In this document: positions 33,677-41,787 of the stretch, piece by piece
Position numbering within the stretch: position 1 is the stretch's first letter
How the letters are laid out: every line of letters begins with the position of its first letter
NCBI RefSeq assembly: GCF_021049245.1
Contig: NZ_CP088020.1
Span: 372,001-436,000 of the forward strand
DNA from: Radiobacillus kanasensis
GTDB taxonomy: Bacteria > Bacillota > Bacilli > Bacillales > Amphibacillaceae
DNA: 64,000 bases
Direction: 5' to 3'
Program-made: the position numbers and the translations under genes
The notes under the pieces: generated by a model
Databases searched by the model: none
The model's input: the letters and a program-made list of their open reading frames with translations, nothing else
Told to the model about the DNA's origin: nothing

Positions 33677-33997
33677 ATGGAAGCTATAACATCCACAGAA
33701 CAGTTTAATGATGTCATCAATTCTGACAAGCCTGTCATCGTAAAGTTTTTCGCCGACTGGTGTCCAGATTGTAAACGAATGGATATGTTCATTGGAGATA
33801 TTTTAGAAGAATTTAACCAATATGATTGGTATGAAGTAAATAGTGATGAAGTGAAGGGTTTAGCCGAGCGGTTTGATGTAATGGGAATTCCGAGCATTCT
33901 GATTTTCCAAAACGGAGAAAAGCTAGCACACCAGCATAGCGCTTATACAAAAACTCCAGAGGAAGTAACTGAATTTTTACATCAGCAGTTAGGCTAA
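33677..33997 (+). CDS. Thioredoxin-family protein
   Basis: 106 residues, thioredoxin fold with active site FADWCPDCKRMD (Cys-Pro-Asp-Cys at about 29-32) and the cis-proline loop MGIPSILIFQNG. It differs from classic thioredoxin (WCGPC), so it may serve a particular reductase partner. ATG 33677 is preceded by AAAGGAG; the frame extends 15 codons further without an SD. Ends at a terminator immediately downstream. Confidence 0.92.
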   Translation: MEAITSTEQFNDVINSDKPVIVKFFADWCPDCKRMDMFIGDILEEFNQYDWYEVNSDEVKGLAERFDVMGIPSILIFQNGEKLAHQHSAYTKTPEEVTEFLHQQLG

Positions 33998-34001
33998 ACA
34001 A

Positions 34002-34028
34002 GGGCTCCCATGGAAAGGGAGTCTTTTT
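34002..34028 (+). terminator. Terminator of the thioredoxin-family gene
   Basis: GGCTCCC (34003-34009) pairs with GGGAGTC (34017-34023), followed by TTTTTCT. The ATG at 34010 lies in its loop. Confidence 0.8.
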
Positions 34029-34054
34029 CTTTAACGAGAAAGCGGGGGATTAGA

Positions 34055-34549
34055 TTGATTAGGTTAGCAGAACTGAAGGACTTACCTGCCATCATGGAAG
34101 TGGTGAGTGCCTCCGTAGAAGTGATGAATGGTCAAGGGAATTTTCAATGGGATAACACGTACCCACTTGCTGAAAACTTTCAAGGAGACCTGGACAAACA
34201 AGAGCTGTATGTATATGAAGAAGATGAACATGTACTAGGCGCAGTCGCGATAAGTGAGAAAGAGCATAGCGAATATCACGAGATCTCTTGGTCGAGTGAT
34301 GCCCCGGCTATTACAACGAAGAGGTTAGCGGTTCATCCAGAGGCAAGAGGGAAGGGAATAGCCGATGCCTTTTTTCGAAAAGCAGAAGAAGTCAGTATTG
34401 ATAAAGGACTTCGCTATCTAAAGACAGATACATTTTCTAAAAATACATATGCACAAAAGCTGTTTGCACGTCATGGGTACACGTTTGTGGAAAAACGACT
34501 TGTTCCAGAAAAAGAGGATTCCCTGCTGTATTATGAGAAAAAAGTGTAA
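34055..34549 (+). CDS. GNAT-family N-acetyltransferase
   Basis: 164 residues with the GNAT fold: acetyl-CoA loop LAVHPEARGKGIADAFFRKA and a beta-6/7 end KLFARHGYTFVEKR. Start is TTG 34055 behind GCGGGGG. The frame is open to ATG 34010, but that lies within the preceding terminator loop and has no SD. Substrate unknown. The long repeat copy B begins right after its stop. Confidence 0.85.
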   Translation: MIRLAELKDLPAIMEVVSASVEVMNGQGNFQWDNTYPLAENFQGDLDKQELYVYEEDEHVLGAVAISEKEHSEYHEISWSSDAPAITTKRLAVHPEARGKGIADAFFRKAEEVSIDKGLRYLKTDTFSKNTYAQKLFARHGYTFVEKRLVPEKEDSLLYYEKKV

Positions 34550-34551
34550 TA

Positions 34552-35247
34552 AGAAATGGGGTTGGAGAAAAACCATAATTTCCCATTATGAAGACGAACG
34601 ATTACACAATAGGAAGTGTAGAATGTCGCTCTTCGGTGGTTGGGTTTTCGTTCATTCTTGATAGAAAAATGCGACGTAACGATCTTTTGGATAATTACTA
34701 ATAAGTCAAGTTTAGCCTAAATGCCACGCTCCGGCAGAATACTTCGCTTTCCGCGGGCACGGCCTCAGCTTCCTCGGAAGAACACCACTTCCAGCGGGAT
34801 CTTCGGCTCGCGCTGTTCCCGCTGGAGTCTACGTATTCTGCCTACGCTTGTAGGTATTTATTGTTATTAACACCAATAAAATAAGTAGACCAAGAAACAC
34901 CTCTGACTTGAAAAGAACTCCGTACTAAGCTGCGGAAAAATGCGAGACTCCTGTGGGAAAGGAACAGTTGAAGACCCCACAGTGAGCGTTCTTTGCGAGC
35001 GAGGAGGCTGAGGCGTTCCCCACGGAAAGCGAGTATTTTTCCACAGCGCCGCATTAGCAGTCAACTTGATAAAGTATATACGAGTCCCTATTTCGTTACG
35101 TCGGAGTATATATAAAATTTGCAACAATATTTACAAAAGCACCCAAATAGAAAAATCCGAACTGAATTCGAACTCTAATGAATGAAATATCGAATCATAG
35201 TTCGGATTTTATTTGGATTAAACCACTTTTGTCTCAGCCTCACTTTT
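34552..35247. repeat. Long composite intergenic repeat, copy B
   Basis: A 0.7-kb element in the gap between convergent GNAT and VOC genes, in the opposite orientation to copy A. It contains the GACGAACGATTACA strip (about 34590), a first module CGCTTTCCGCGGGCACGGCC (34750) with a CGGGATCTTCGGCTCGCGCT partner, a second module with GAGACTCCTGTGGGAAAGGA (about 34944) that is nearly identical to copy A, the AAATCCGAACT/AGTTCGGATTT hairpin (35153-35163, 35199-35209) and an end reading TTTTGTCTCAGCCTCACTTT. It preserves the uninterrupted version of the IS110 target in copy C. Confidence 0.85.
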
Positions 35248-35249
35248 CC

Positions 35250-35909
35250 TTACATCGTTTCTGTTGTAATCCTAGCACCATTTCCTTCGCGAACGATCAA
35301 GGTGCCGTTCTCTAGTGGGAACTCAAATTCCTTTGTTGGCTTGATTTGATAAATCTCTGTTAGTTTTTCTACCGTTTTCGTAAGATCCGTTGTTCCTAAG
35401 TGAATCGTGGTAAATTTTTCTCGATTAATAAAGGAAGGGTTTTGTGGTTTATTCATCTCATCCCCCCATTCAATGAGGAACGGCAACGTTTCACTAGTTG
35501 AATCGGAGTTAGGAAACAACATTCTCCACGTTAATATAGAACCGTCTGGTCTTTTTCTACTTCCTTCAAACGGTCCTTCGTAAGCAATACCTTTAGCCTG
35601 GAAGTGATCGATAAATGAGTCTAACTCCGTTGTTCGTAACGCGAATTGGATTCCACCAGACTTCCCCTGGTTAAGTGCTTGATACAACTGCTGAATGAGC
35701 GGATTATCACTTTTAGAAACCTTTTCTTCGTCGGAAATGGAAAGCCACTCTATGTAGCTATCATTATATAGGTAGCATAAATAATTGTAGGTTCCCCACT
35801 CTTCGTGGCTTCCGCCTTTCGTAGTGAGTAGACCTCTTTTAACGGAATATTCTTTCTGAGCATTTTCTGCATCTGCTGCTGCATATACGATATGATCAAA
35901 GGCAAGCAT
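35250..35909 (-). CDS. VOC-superfamily (glyoxalase_3-like) protein
   Basis: 219 residues. An N-terminal vicinal-oxygen-chelate module begins LAFDHIVYAAADAENAQKEY and has the family's W-G-TYNYLCYL and YIEWLSI strands; the second half repeats the fold more weakly (FTTIHLGTTDL). This fits the Glyoxalase-like domain group PF13468. Metal-binding His and Glu are plausible (His6, Glu54) but the reaction is unknown. An SD (AAGGAGGG) precedes ATG 35909. Confidence 0.82.
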   Translation of the reverse strand: MLAFDHIVYAAADAENAQKEYSVKRGLLTTKGGSHEEWGTYNYLCYLYNDSYIEWLSISDEEKVSKSDNPLIQQLYQALNQGKSGGIQFALRTTELDSFIDHFQAKGIAYEGPFEGSRKRPDGSILTWRMLFPNSDSTSETLPFLIEWGDEMNKPQNPSFINREKFTTIHLGTTDLTKTVEKLTEIYQIKPTKEFEFPLENGTLIVREGNGARITTETM

Positions 35910-36079
35910 TATGATTCCCTCCTTTTTCTCCTTCCATCATAAGACTAATTCCCCCTGAAGGAAAGAAAATGACCTAGTATTATAGACAAAACTTCATGAA
36001 ATTTTCATAAAATCGTAGTTTATGCAAGTAGAAGAAGCGTTATACTTTTAATGAGTCTAAATGGCGAGGAGGAAGAACA

Positions 36080-36445
36080 ATGAAAAAGTTTGTACTATCC
36101 ATTTTAATATTAAGCTTTGTATTCCTATTGGCAGCTTGTGGTGGTGGAGATGAATCTTCCGAAAGCGAATCTGCGGAAAAAGCGGACAAGTCGGTTCAAA
36201 TTGAAGCTACTAACTTTAAATTTGACAAAGAGGAATATACGGTAAAAGCAGGAGAGCCTGTTAACATTGAATTTGCAAGCGCAGAAGGCATGCATGGTCT
36301 TATGATTCCAGAGCTGGACGTGAACATTGAAGGAGACGGAACAAAGACGATTACACCAGAAGAACCAGGTGAATACGCGATTAGATGTAGCATTCCATGT
36401 GGAACAGGACATGCTGAAATGCAAGCAACATTGATTGTACAATAA
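36080..36445 (+). CDS. Cupredoxin lipoprotein with CuA-type copper motif
   Basis: 121 residues. A lipoprotein signal ends at LLAAC (Cys20), followed by a GGG/Ser-Glu linker and a cupredoxin domain (about 38-121). His72 (GMHGL) and Cys103-x3-Cys107-x3-His111-x2-Met114 (CSIPCGTGHAEM) reproduce the binuclear CuA ligand set of cytochrome c oxidase subunit II, but there are no transmembrane helices and no other oxidase genes nearby. It could be a copper carrier or an electron shuttle on the outer face. SD (GAGGAGGAAG) precedes ATG 36080; a terminator follows at 36457. Confidence 0.9.
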   Translation: MKKFVLSILILSFVFLLAACGGGDESSESESAEKADKSVQIEATNFKFDKEEYTVKAGEPVNIEFASAEGMHGLMIPELDVNIEGDGTKTITPEEPGEYAIRCSIPCGTGHAEMQATLIVQ

Positions 36446-36456
36446 AGATTCATTAA

Positions 36457-36486
36457 AACGCAGGAACCCCGGTTTCTGTGTTTTTT
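36457..36486 (+). terminator. Terminator of the cupredoxin gene
   Basis: CGCAG-AACC pairs with GGTT-CTGTG, followed by TTTTTT. Confidence 0.75.
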
Positions 36487-36546
36487 GTTGATTTTTGGAA
36501 CCAACCCTCCCATTTAATCGTTATATAATAAAAGGGGAGGGTTTTC

Positions 36547-37239
36547 ATGGCAGTACTAGAGATGCAAAATGTATCGGTTCAAATAAGAGATACACCGATT
36601 TTAAAAGACATTGATTTTTCTACAGGTAACGGTTCTGTTACTGCTTTGATCGGTCATAATGGGGCCGGGAAATCGACCATTATGAAAACAATCATTGGTT
36701 GGCAGGAAAAACAAAAAGGAATGATATTGATTAATGGTCAGTCCCAGGAGGAGCATTTTCTCGAATTTAAGAAGCAGTATTCCTACTTGCCGGAAGAGCC
36801 ATTATTGCTTTCTGAATTAACGGTCTACCAACATTTTCAGTTATATGCTAAAAGCTATCAGATGAAGAAGGATATTTTTGAAGAGCGCGTTTCTACATAC
36901 ATAGAAGATTTTGAGATAAAAGATAAGATGGATGAATATCCAGAGGCATTGTCCAAAGGGATGCGCCAAAAAGTGCAAACGATTTGTGCGTTGTTACCAG
37001 ATACTCCTCTACTTTTGATTGATGAACCGTTTATGGGATTAGATCACTACGCGATGGAATATTTACAAGGTGTTATGAAAAGAAAGGCGCAAGAAGGAAC
37101 TAGTATTCTATTAACAACCCATCAACTAGAGAAGGTCCAAGAAATTGCTGATCACTTCGTCATGTTAAAACACGGAAGTATTATCGATCAAGGACCAATT
37201 GAAAACTTTCAAGAGCTTGCAAGGAGAAATGAGTCATGA
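36547..37239 (+). CDS. ABC transporter ATP-binding protein
   Basis: 230 residues. Walker A GHNGAGKST (about 36-44), Q-loop region SYLPEEP, signature LSKGMRQKVQ, Walker B LLLIDEPFMGLD and H-loop TTHQ. It is the cytoplasmic ATPase of a two-gene exporter; the permease gene overlaps its 3' end by four bases (ATGA). SD GGGGAGGG lies before ATG 36547. The substrate is unknown; arrangement and size recall the EcsAB/bacitracin-type exporters but I cannot choose. Confidence 0.93.
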   Translation: MAVLEMQNVSVQIRDTPILKDIDFSTGNGSVTALIGHNGAGKSTIMKTIIGWQEKQKGMILINGQSQEEHFLEFKKQYSYLPEEPLLLSELTVYQHFQLYAKSYQMKKDIFEERVSTYIEDFEIKDKMDEYPEALSKGMRQKVQTICALLPDTPLLLIDEPFMGLDHYAMEYLQGVMKRKAQEGTSILLTTHQLEKVQEIADHFVMLKHGSIIDQGPIENFQELARRNES

Positions 37240-38633
37240 TGGCTTCTCCTACGGTTTCAGCATATATCGATTTAAAAAAGAATCGTTGGAAGAAAAAGAA
37301 AAAAATCTATAAGCTAGCTCTTGGCGTTAGTTTTGATGTAACGATTTCCATATATTTTGGACTATTTCTAATCATGGGTCTATTTATTGCCTATGACATG
37401 CTACAGCAGTATCAGAATCAATTTCTTCTTGCAGAAGAAATGGTGAAAGCTAATGGGCAAAACCTCATCATTGTATTTATTTTAAGGTACGTCATGGGTT
37501 CGTTTACAAGACCAGGAGTATTGTTCTCGAGTGCGGAGCTCCAGCTTAGCTTACTTCCTTATTCACTAAGACAACTATGGTTTTGTGTGGTTATAGAAAA
37601 ATGGTTGAAGTTTACGGTTCTGTGCTTAGTTGGTGCTACCCTCGTGTATATTCTGACGCCAATTTCTGGTCAAACGATCCTTTGGGTTGTCGGGTTAACT
37701 TGGGCTACTCATGTTTTGATGACCGTGCCGCAGTGGGTTTTATTTCAGTACGGGTGGATTCCGAAAGTGACAATCCTTGTAGCGCTTTTTAATGTTAGTA
37801 TTTTATCCGTTATCCTGGACCAGTCCATTCCCCTCGTTCCCATATTAATTGTAGGTTTAGGATTAGTTCAGTTTTTTCTAAGACGGAGTATATTGCGGGC
37901 TAATTGGCTCAAAATTGCGCAAACGAATGACTTTATCGTCTGGAATATGTGGTTTGTCAGTCGGATGTCTAAGATGGAAATTAAACCGAAGCGCCAATTC
38001 GGATTTCTTCAAAGTGAACGTAGGAAGAAAAAACAAAAGCAACCATTCCCGTATGAGTCAGACGACATATATAAGAAAATGTGGATGGTGTTTTTTAGAG
38101 AAAAAATCGAGTATGTCTTGAAGACGATCGGAATTGTTTTGCTGCTAAGTGTGGTTCTTAGTCTACAATCAGATTTGCTTATGGGGATTGGAGTAGGACT
38201 ATCCATCTTTGTTTTTGGGAAGATGACCCAAAGCTTGTTCCTTTCACATTTTACAGATAGACTACTCATCACATTACCGTGGGACATACGTGCATGGACC
38301 TCTTCCTATTTCGCATACGTTGGAATAGTGGGGCTTGTTCTCTTACTGCTTATCGGAAATGTGCTATATTGGATGTTGGACGTAAAATTATGGTTACCCA
38401 TTCTACTCGCTTTTTATGGAATCGTGGCCGTTTATTTTGTCAAACTGCAAGTAAGAGAAGCGATACGCGTTTTGACGAAGCAAAACAAAATGCCAGCCTA
38501 TATAACTGGAACAATTATTATTGTCTTGTTTGCTGCAGTAATGGGGAGCACGCTATACCCATGGCTATCCGCTTGTGGACTTCTTGCTGTTTTCTCTATA
38601 TGGAGGGACTATAAAGATCAAAGCAGAGTTTGA
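37236..38633 (+). CDS. ABC transporter permease subunit
   Basis: 465 residues with about ten hydrophobic segments in two groups (about 30-215 and 295-455), separated by a basic cytoplasmic loop rich in Lys/Arg (about 235-270). Starts at ATG 37236 overlapping the ATPase stop. No recognised family name comes to mind beyond ABC-2-like/EcsB-like permease. With 36547 it forms a complete exporter. Confidence 0.78.
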   Translation: MMASPTVSAYIDLKKNRWKKKKKIYKLALGVSFDVTISIYFGLFLIMGLFIAYDMLQQYQNQFLLAEEMVKANGQNLIIVFILRYVMGSFTRPGVLFSSAELQLSLLPYSLRQLWFCVVIEKWLKFTVLCLVGATLVYILTPISGQTILWVVGLTWATHVLMTVPQWVLFQYGWIPKVTILVALFNVSILSVILDQSIPLVPILIVGLGLVQFFLRRSILRANWLKIAQTNDFIVWNMWFVSRMSKMEIKPKRQFGFLQSERRKKKQKQPFPYESDDIYKKMWMVFFREKIEYVLKTIGIVLLLSVVLSLQSDLLMGIGVGLSIFVFGKMTQSLFLSHFTDRLLITLPWDIRAWTSSYFAYVGIVGLVLLLLIGNVLYWMLDVKLWLPILLAFYGIVAVYFVKLQVREAIRVLTKQNKMPAYITGTIIIVLFAAVMGSTLYPWLSACGLLAVFSIWRDYKDQSRV

Positions 38634-38658
38634 CAGAAAATCATCGTTTCACTATAAT
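38630..38658 (+). promoter_or_regulatory. Consensus sigma-A promoter of marR gene
   Basis: TTGACA (38630-38635) and TATAAT (38653-38658) with a 17-base spacer, a perfect match. The -35 overlaps the permease stop codon. Confidence 0.88.
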
Positions 38659-38694
38659 ACGTTTAATTTGAGATAAAGGGAGTGAGAAGCGCTC

Positions 38695-39168
38695 ATGGAT
38701 CAAGAAACACAATATGAACAAAAAAAGCAAGATCCTTCCTTGAAATTATTTGTAGTACTATCTAAAGCATATCGTTCGATTGCAGACCAAGTAGAAGTAG
38801 ATATACGAAAAAAAGGATTGAATCCCACAGAATTTGGGGTTCTGGAATTGCTTTATCACCAGGGGGATCAGCCTTTACAGAAGATTGGAGATAAAATTCT
38901 ACTAGCTAGTGGAAGTATTACATATGTCGTGGACAAGTTGGAATCTAAAGAATACCTCATTCGAAAGCCTAGTGAAACGGATCGAAGAATTACGTATGCT
39001 TCGATATCGGAAAAAGGGAAGGAACTTCTGAATGAAATTTTCCCCGATCATTGGAAACAAATTGAAAAAATCACGGGTGGATTGTCGGATGAGCAGAAGC
39101 GTCAAGCGATTGACTTATTAAAACAACTTGGGCTACACGCCAATCAATTAAAGGTAGAAAAAGGATAG
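38695..39168 (+). CDS. MarR-family transcriptional regulator
   Basis: 157 residues, winged-helix MarR fold: LNPTEFGVLELLYHQGDQPL, recognition helix GSITYVVDKLESKEYLIRKP and wing ETDRRITYASISEKGKELL. MarR proteins usually repress adjacent detoxification or efflux genes. The next transcript carries an attenuator-like leader and an ABC-F gene, a possible target. Its own promoter is at 38630; SD is AGGGAGTGAG before ATG 38695. Confidence 0.92.
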   Translation: MDQETQYEQKKQDPSLKLFVVLSKAYRSIADQVEVDIRKKGLNPTEFGVLELLYHQGDQPLQKIGDKILLASGSITYVVDKLESKEYLIRKPSETDRRITYASISEKGKELLNEIFPDHWKQIEKITGGLSDEQKRQAIDLLKQLGLHANQLKVEKG

Positions 39169-39215
39169 AAAATTCGGTATAATAATATTAACTTATTTTA
39201 AAAGGAGGGGAGAAC

Positions 39216-39314
39216 ATGACTAGCACTGTTTTGCACGAAGCACTTTATTACTTGCGTGCAATTTTTCATGATTTGGTTACTAACGGGATACGTATGCCCT
39301 TTTTTAGTAACTGA
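39216..39314 (+). CDS. Possible 32-residue leader peptide or small protein
   Basis: ATG 39216 has an excellent SD (AAGGAGGGG, 7-base spacing). The ORF begins MTSTVLHEALYYLRAIFHDL and ends in FFSN. It shows no homology I recognise. Because the coding region is itself highly paired and followed by terminators and an ABC-F gene, a regulatory leader peptide is the best guess; an independent small protein is possible. Confidence 0.5.
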   Translation: MTSTVLHEALYYLRAIFHDLVTNGIRMPFFSN

Positions 39315-39365
39315 ATAGAAAAACAGTGTAGGATCATTTTTCCCTAAACATAAAAGAAGAGCGTG

Positions 39366-39397
39366 AAAAAATCCACACATGACGTGTGGATTTTTTT
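39366..39397 (+). terminator. First terminator in the ABC-F leader
   Basis: AATCCACAC pairs with GTGTGGATT around ATGAC, followed by TTTTT. Confidence 0.85.
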
Positions 39398-39461
39398 ATG
39401 GGAGTAGTGCAATAGATTGGTGGTAACCCACTATCTCTATATCTATCTCCAAAATCTTTTC

Positions 39462-39493
39462 AGCCATAGGTGATGCTACCTATGGCTTTTTTC
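39462..39493 (+). terminator. Second terminator in the ABC-F leader
   Basis: AGCCATAGGT (39462-39471) pairs with ACCTATGGCT (39478-39487), followed by TTTTT, 58 bases upstream of the ABC-F start. Confidence 0.85.
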
Positions 39494-39550
39494 GACTTTT
39501 TTTGACAAAAACCGGGTGGTGCCTGTCACCCGAATGAGGAGCGTTATGAC

Positions 39551-41422
39551 ATGTTAATTACATTAAAAAATATTAAAAAAATCATGGGTGGAAGTTATTT
39601 ATTTGAGGATCTTCACTTCGAAATAAAGCATGGTGAAAAAGTAGGGCTAGTTGGCAGAAATGGTAGTGGAAAAACGACCATATTTAAAATGATTGCTAAA
39701 ACAGAAGACTTTGAAAGTGGAGATCTGTTTATTAAAAAAGGAACAGAAATTGGCTATTTAGAGCAAATCCCAAGCTTTCCAGACAAAACAGTTCGGGAAT
39801 TTTTAGAAGCAAGCTTTGAGAAAGCGAATGCTTTAAAGCGACGTATGACAGAGTTAGAAGAGAACATGAAAGATAACACTCGCATGGAACAAATATTAGA
39901 AGAATACGGAAGAATACAAACAGAGTTTTCAGCAATGGGAGGCTATGACCTCCAAGCAAACATTGATCGGGTGGCAACTGGATTGAACATGGAAGATTTG
40001 CTTGAGCATTCCTTTGACCAGCTAAGTGGAGGAGAAAAGACAAAGGCAGGTCTGGCGAAAATCTTATTACAGGCTCCTGATTTGTTGTTACTAGATGAAC
40101 CGACAAATCACCTGGATATAACAGCGATTGAGTGGTTGGAGGAGTATTTGAAACAATATCGTGGAGCGGTCTGCATCATATCACACGATAAGTTTTTCCT
40201 TGATGAAACGATTACGAAGGTAGCCGATCTAGAAAATGGAGAAATTACCTATTTTCCCGGAAATTTCTCTTCCTTTGTGAAGCAAAAGGAAGAGAAGCTC
40301 CTACAGGAATTTGCAGCTTATCAAGAACAACAGAAAAAAATCAAAAAAATAAAGGAAGCAATTCGGCGATTAAGACAATGGGCCAATGAAGCAAATCCAC
40401 CGAATGAAAAGCTATTTAAGCGTGCGAAAAGTATGGAGCGGGCATTGGAACGAATGGAAAAGCTAGACCGTCCAGAAATCGACCCGACAAAAATGAGACT
40501 TTCCCTTTCTGCTAATGAACGAAGTGGGAAAGATGTTTTGAAGTGTGAGGATGTTCAGAAACGATACGGACCCAAGGCCGTACTTAAAGGAGCGGATTTA
40601 CACCTTCGACACAAAGAAAGACTCGCTATAGTCGGGAACAACGGGTGTGGAAAAAGTACGTTAATAAAAATCTTGATGAATCAGGAAAAGCAATCAGGTG
40701 GCGAGGTCGTAATAGGTTCACAGGTAAACATTGGCTATCTCCCCCAAAATCCTTTACAAGAAATGGATCCGAATCAGTCCTTAATGGATTATTTTCGTAG
40801 TGAAGTTCGAATTACCGAAGGAGAAGCTCGACAATTTTTAGCGACATTCATGTTTTATGGATACTCGGTATTTCGGAAGCTTGGTCAACTAAGCGGTGGG
40901 GAAAGAATGAGGCTAAAACTAGCCATTTTTATGCATCAAAAAGTGAACCTTCTCGTTTTAGATGAACCGACGAATCACCTTGATATGGAATCTCAAGAAG
41001 TGTTGGAGGAAGCTCTTCAGAAATACGATGGGACCGTTATCGGTATTTCTCATGATCGTAGCTTTCTCAACCAATGTTTTGAGGAAACAGCATACCTTGT
41101 CGATGGCAAGCTGTATCGCTATCAGGGAACATACGCAGATACGCATATGAGATGGAAAGAACGGATGGAAAAGGGCAAGCAGAAAAAGGCTCAGGAGTCT
41201 AAGCTTCCTTTGAAGGAAAAAATTGCGAGAGATGAGGAGTCGCCGCAAGAAGAGGATCTTGAAATGGTTATCTCTACTCTCGAAAAAGAAATAGAAAATA
41301 CAAAAAATAAACATAGTCAATCGTCTGATCAAACGCATCAATTACTGTTTACGGAACGTTTGCAAGAATTGGAAAAATTGTTAGAAGCTAAGTATGAGGC
41401 GTGGTATCTTTCAATGGAATAA
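39551..41422 (+). CDS. ABC-F family ATPase (ribosome-associated)
   Basis: 623 residues, two tandem ABC domains without transmembrane segments. Walker A GLVGRNGSGKTT and AIVGNNGCGKST, signatures LSGGEKTKAGLAKI and LSGGERMRLKLAI, Walker B LLLLDEPTNHLD and LLVLDEPTNHLD; a charged P-site tRNA-interaction linker lies between (about 240-305). A C-terminal coiled coil (about 540-620) follows. ABC-F proteins act on the ribosome, either rescuing it from antibiotics or relieving stalls (YfmR, YdiF, Uup). The attenuator-like leader favours a resistance-type role. SD TGAGGAG precedes ATG 39551. Confidence 0.93.
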   Translation: MLITLKNIKKIMGGSYLFEDLHFEIKHGEKVGLVGRNGSGKTTIFKMIAKTEDFESGDLFIKKGTEIGYLEQIPSFPDKTVREFLEASFEKANALKRRMTELEENMKDNTRMEQILEEYGRIQTEFSAMGGYDLQANIDRVATGLNMEDLLEHSFDQLSGGEKTKAGLAKILLQAPDLLLLDEPTNHLDITAIEWLEEYLKQYRGAVCIISHDKFFLDETITKVADLENGEITYFPGNFSSFVKQKEEKLLQEFAAYQEQQKKIKKIKEAIRRLRQWANEANPPNEKLFKRAKSMERALERMEKLDRPEIDPTKMRLSLSANERSGKDVLKCEDVQKRYGPKAVLKGADLHLRHKERLAIVGNNGCGKSTLIKILMNQEKQSGGEVVIGSQVNIGYLPQNPLQEMDPNQSLMDYFRSEVRITEGEARQFLATFMFYGYSVFRKLGQLSGGERMRLKLAIFMHQKVNLLVLDEPTNHLDMESQEVLEEALQKYDGTVIGISHDRSFLNQCFEETAYLVDGKLYRYQGTYADTHMRWKERMEKGKQKKAQESKLPLKEKIARDEESPQEEDLEMVISTLEKEIENTKNKHSQSSDQTHQLLFTERLQELEKLLEAKYEAWYLSME

Positions 41423-41436
41423 TTAACCAGTAGAGG

Positions 41437-41629
41437 AAGTGACAAAAATCACTTACAATATAAAAGTATTATGATACTATCTAGATAGAGATTGGGATGT
41501 CTCTGCTCTGTATAGTTAAATAGGATTTGAGCATGAATGGGATGTATGCTCAAATGAACTAGTCTGTTTCGTACGGAATCAGGTTAGAACTAGAAAGACA
41601 CTTATTTTGGGATGAATAAGTGTCTTTTT
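41437..41629 (+). ncRNA. Structured intergenic RNA candidate
   Basis: In a 365-base gap, consecutive hairpins are AAGTGA/TCACTT (41437-41454), AGTAT/ATACT (41465-41478), CTATCTAGATAG (41477-41488), AGAGA/TCTCT (41487-41504), ATTTGAGCAT/ATGCTCAAAT (41525-41555) and a CTG-TTC/GGAA-CAG stem near 41568, ending in a perfect terminator. No ORF with an SD lies in it. It could be a small RNA or the long 3' region of the ABC-F mRNA. No known RNA family was recognised. Confidence 0.4.
41594..41629 (+). terminator. Intrinsic terminator
   Basis: Perfect 13-bp stem, AAAGACACTTATT (41594-41606) with AATAAGTGTCTTT (41615-41627), followed by TT. The rest of the gap to 41787 has only a palindrome at 41655-41668. 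Confidence 0.88.
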
Positions 41630-41787
41630 CTTTTGAACATAGACGTAACGGGAAATGCAGGCCTGCATATGCTAATAACAGGGATTAATAGGTACAAAGT
41701 ACGGAAAAACTGTCATTACCAGGTTTAAATAGGAAAGATACGGGTAATTACAAACTATAAATAGAAGAATCACAAGGGGGCTCACCT

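Larger units (their letters stand above)
39178..39545 (+). promoter_or_regulatory. Attenuator-like leader upstream of ABC-F gene
   Basis: A TATAAT at 39178-39183 (weak -35) precedes a strong SD and a 32-codon ORF (39216-39314). The ORF is folded by CACTGTTTT (39224-39232)/AAAACAGTG (39320-39328), TTGCACG/CGTGCAA (39231-39261) and GTTACTAA/TTAGTAAC (about 39279-39308). Two intrinsic terminators follow (39366-39397 and 39462-39493), then a CGGGTG/CACCCG hairpin (39513-39532) just before the SD of the ABC-F gene. This layout is that of ribosome-mediated attenuation of antibiotic-resistance ABC-F genes; it is not proven here. Confidence 0.55.

Noticed and set aside
41655..41668. Perfect palindrome ATGCAGGCCTGCAT
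   Set aside because: Isolated 14-bp palindrome without context that would suggest a role.
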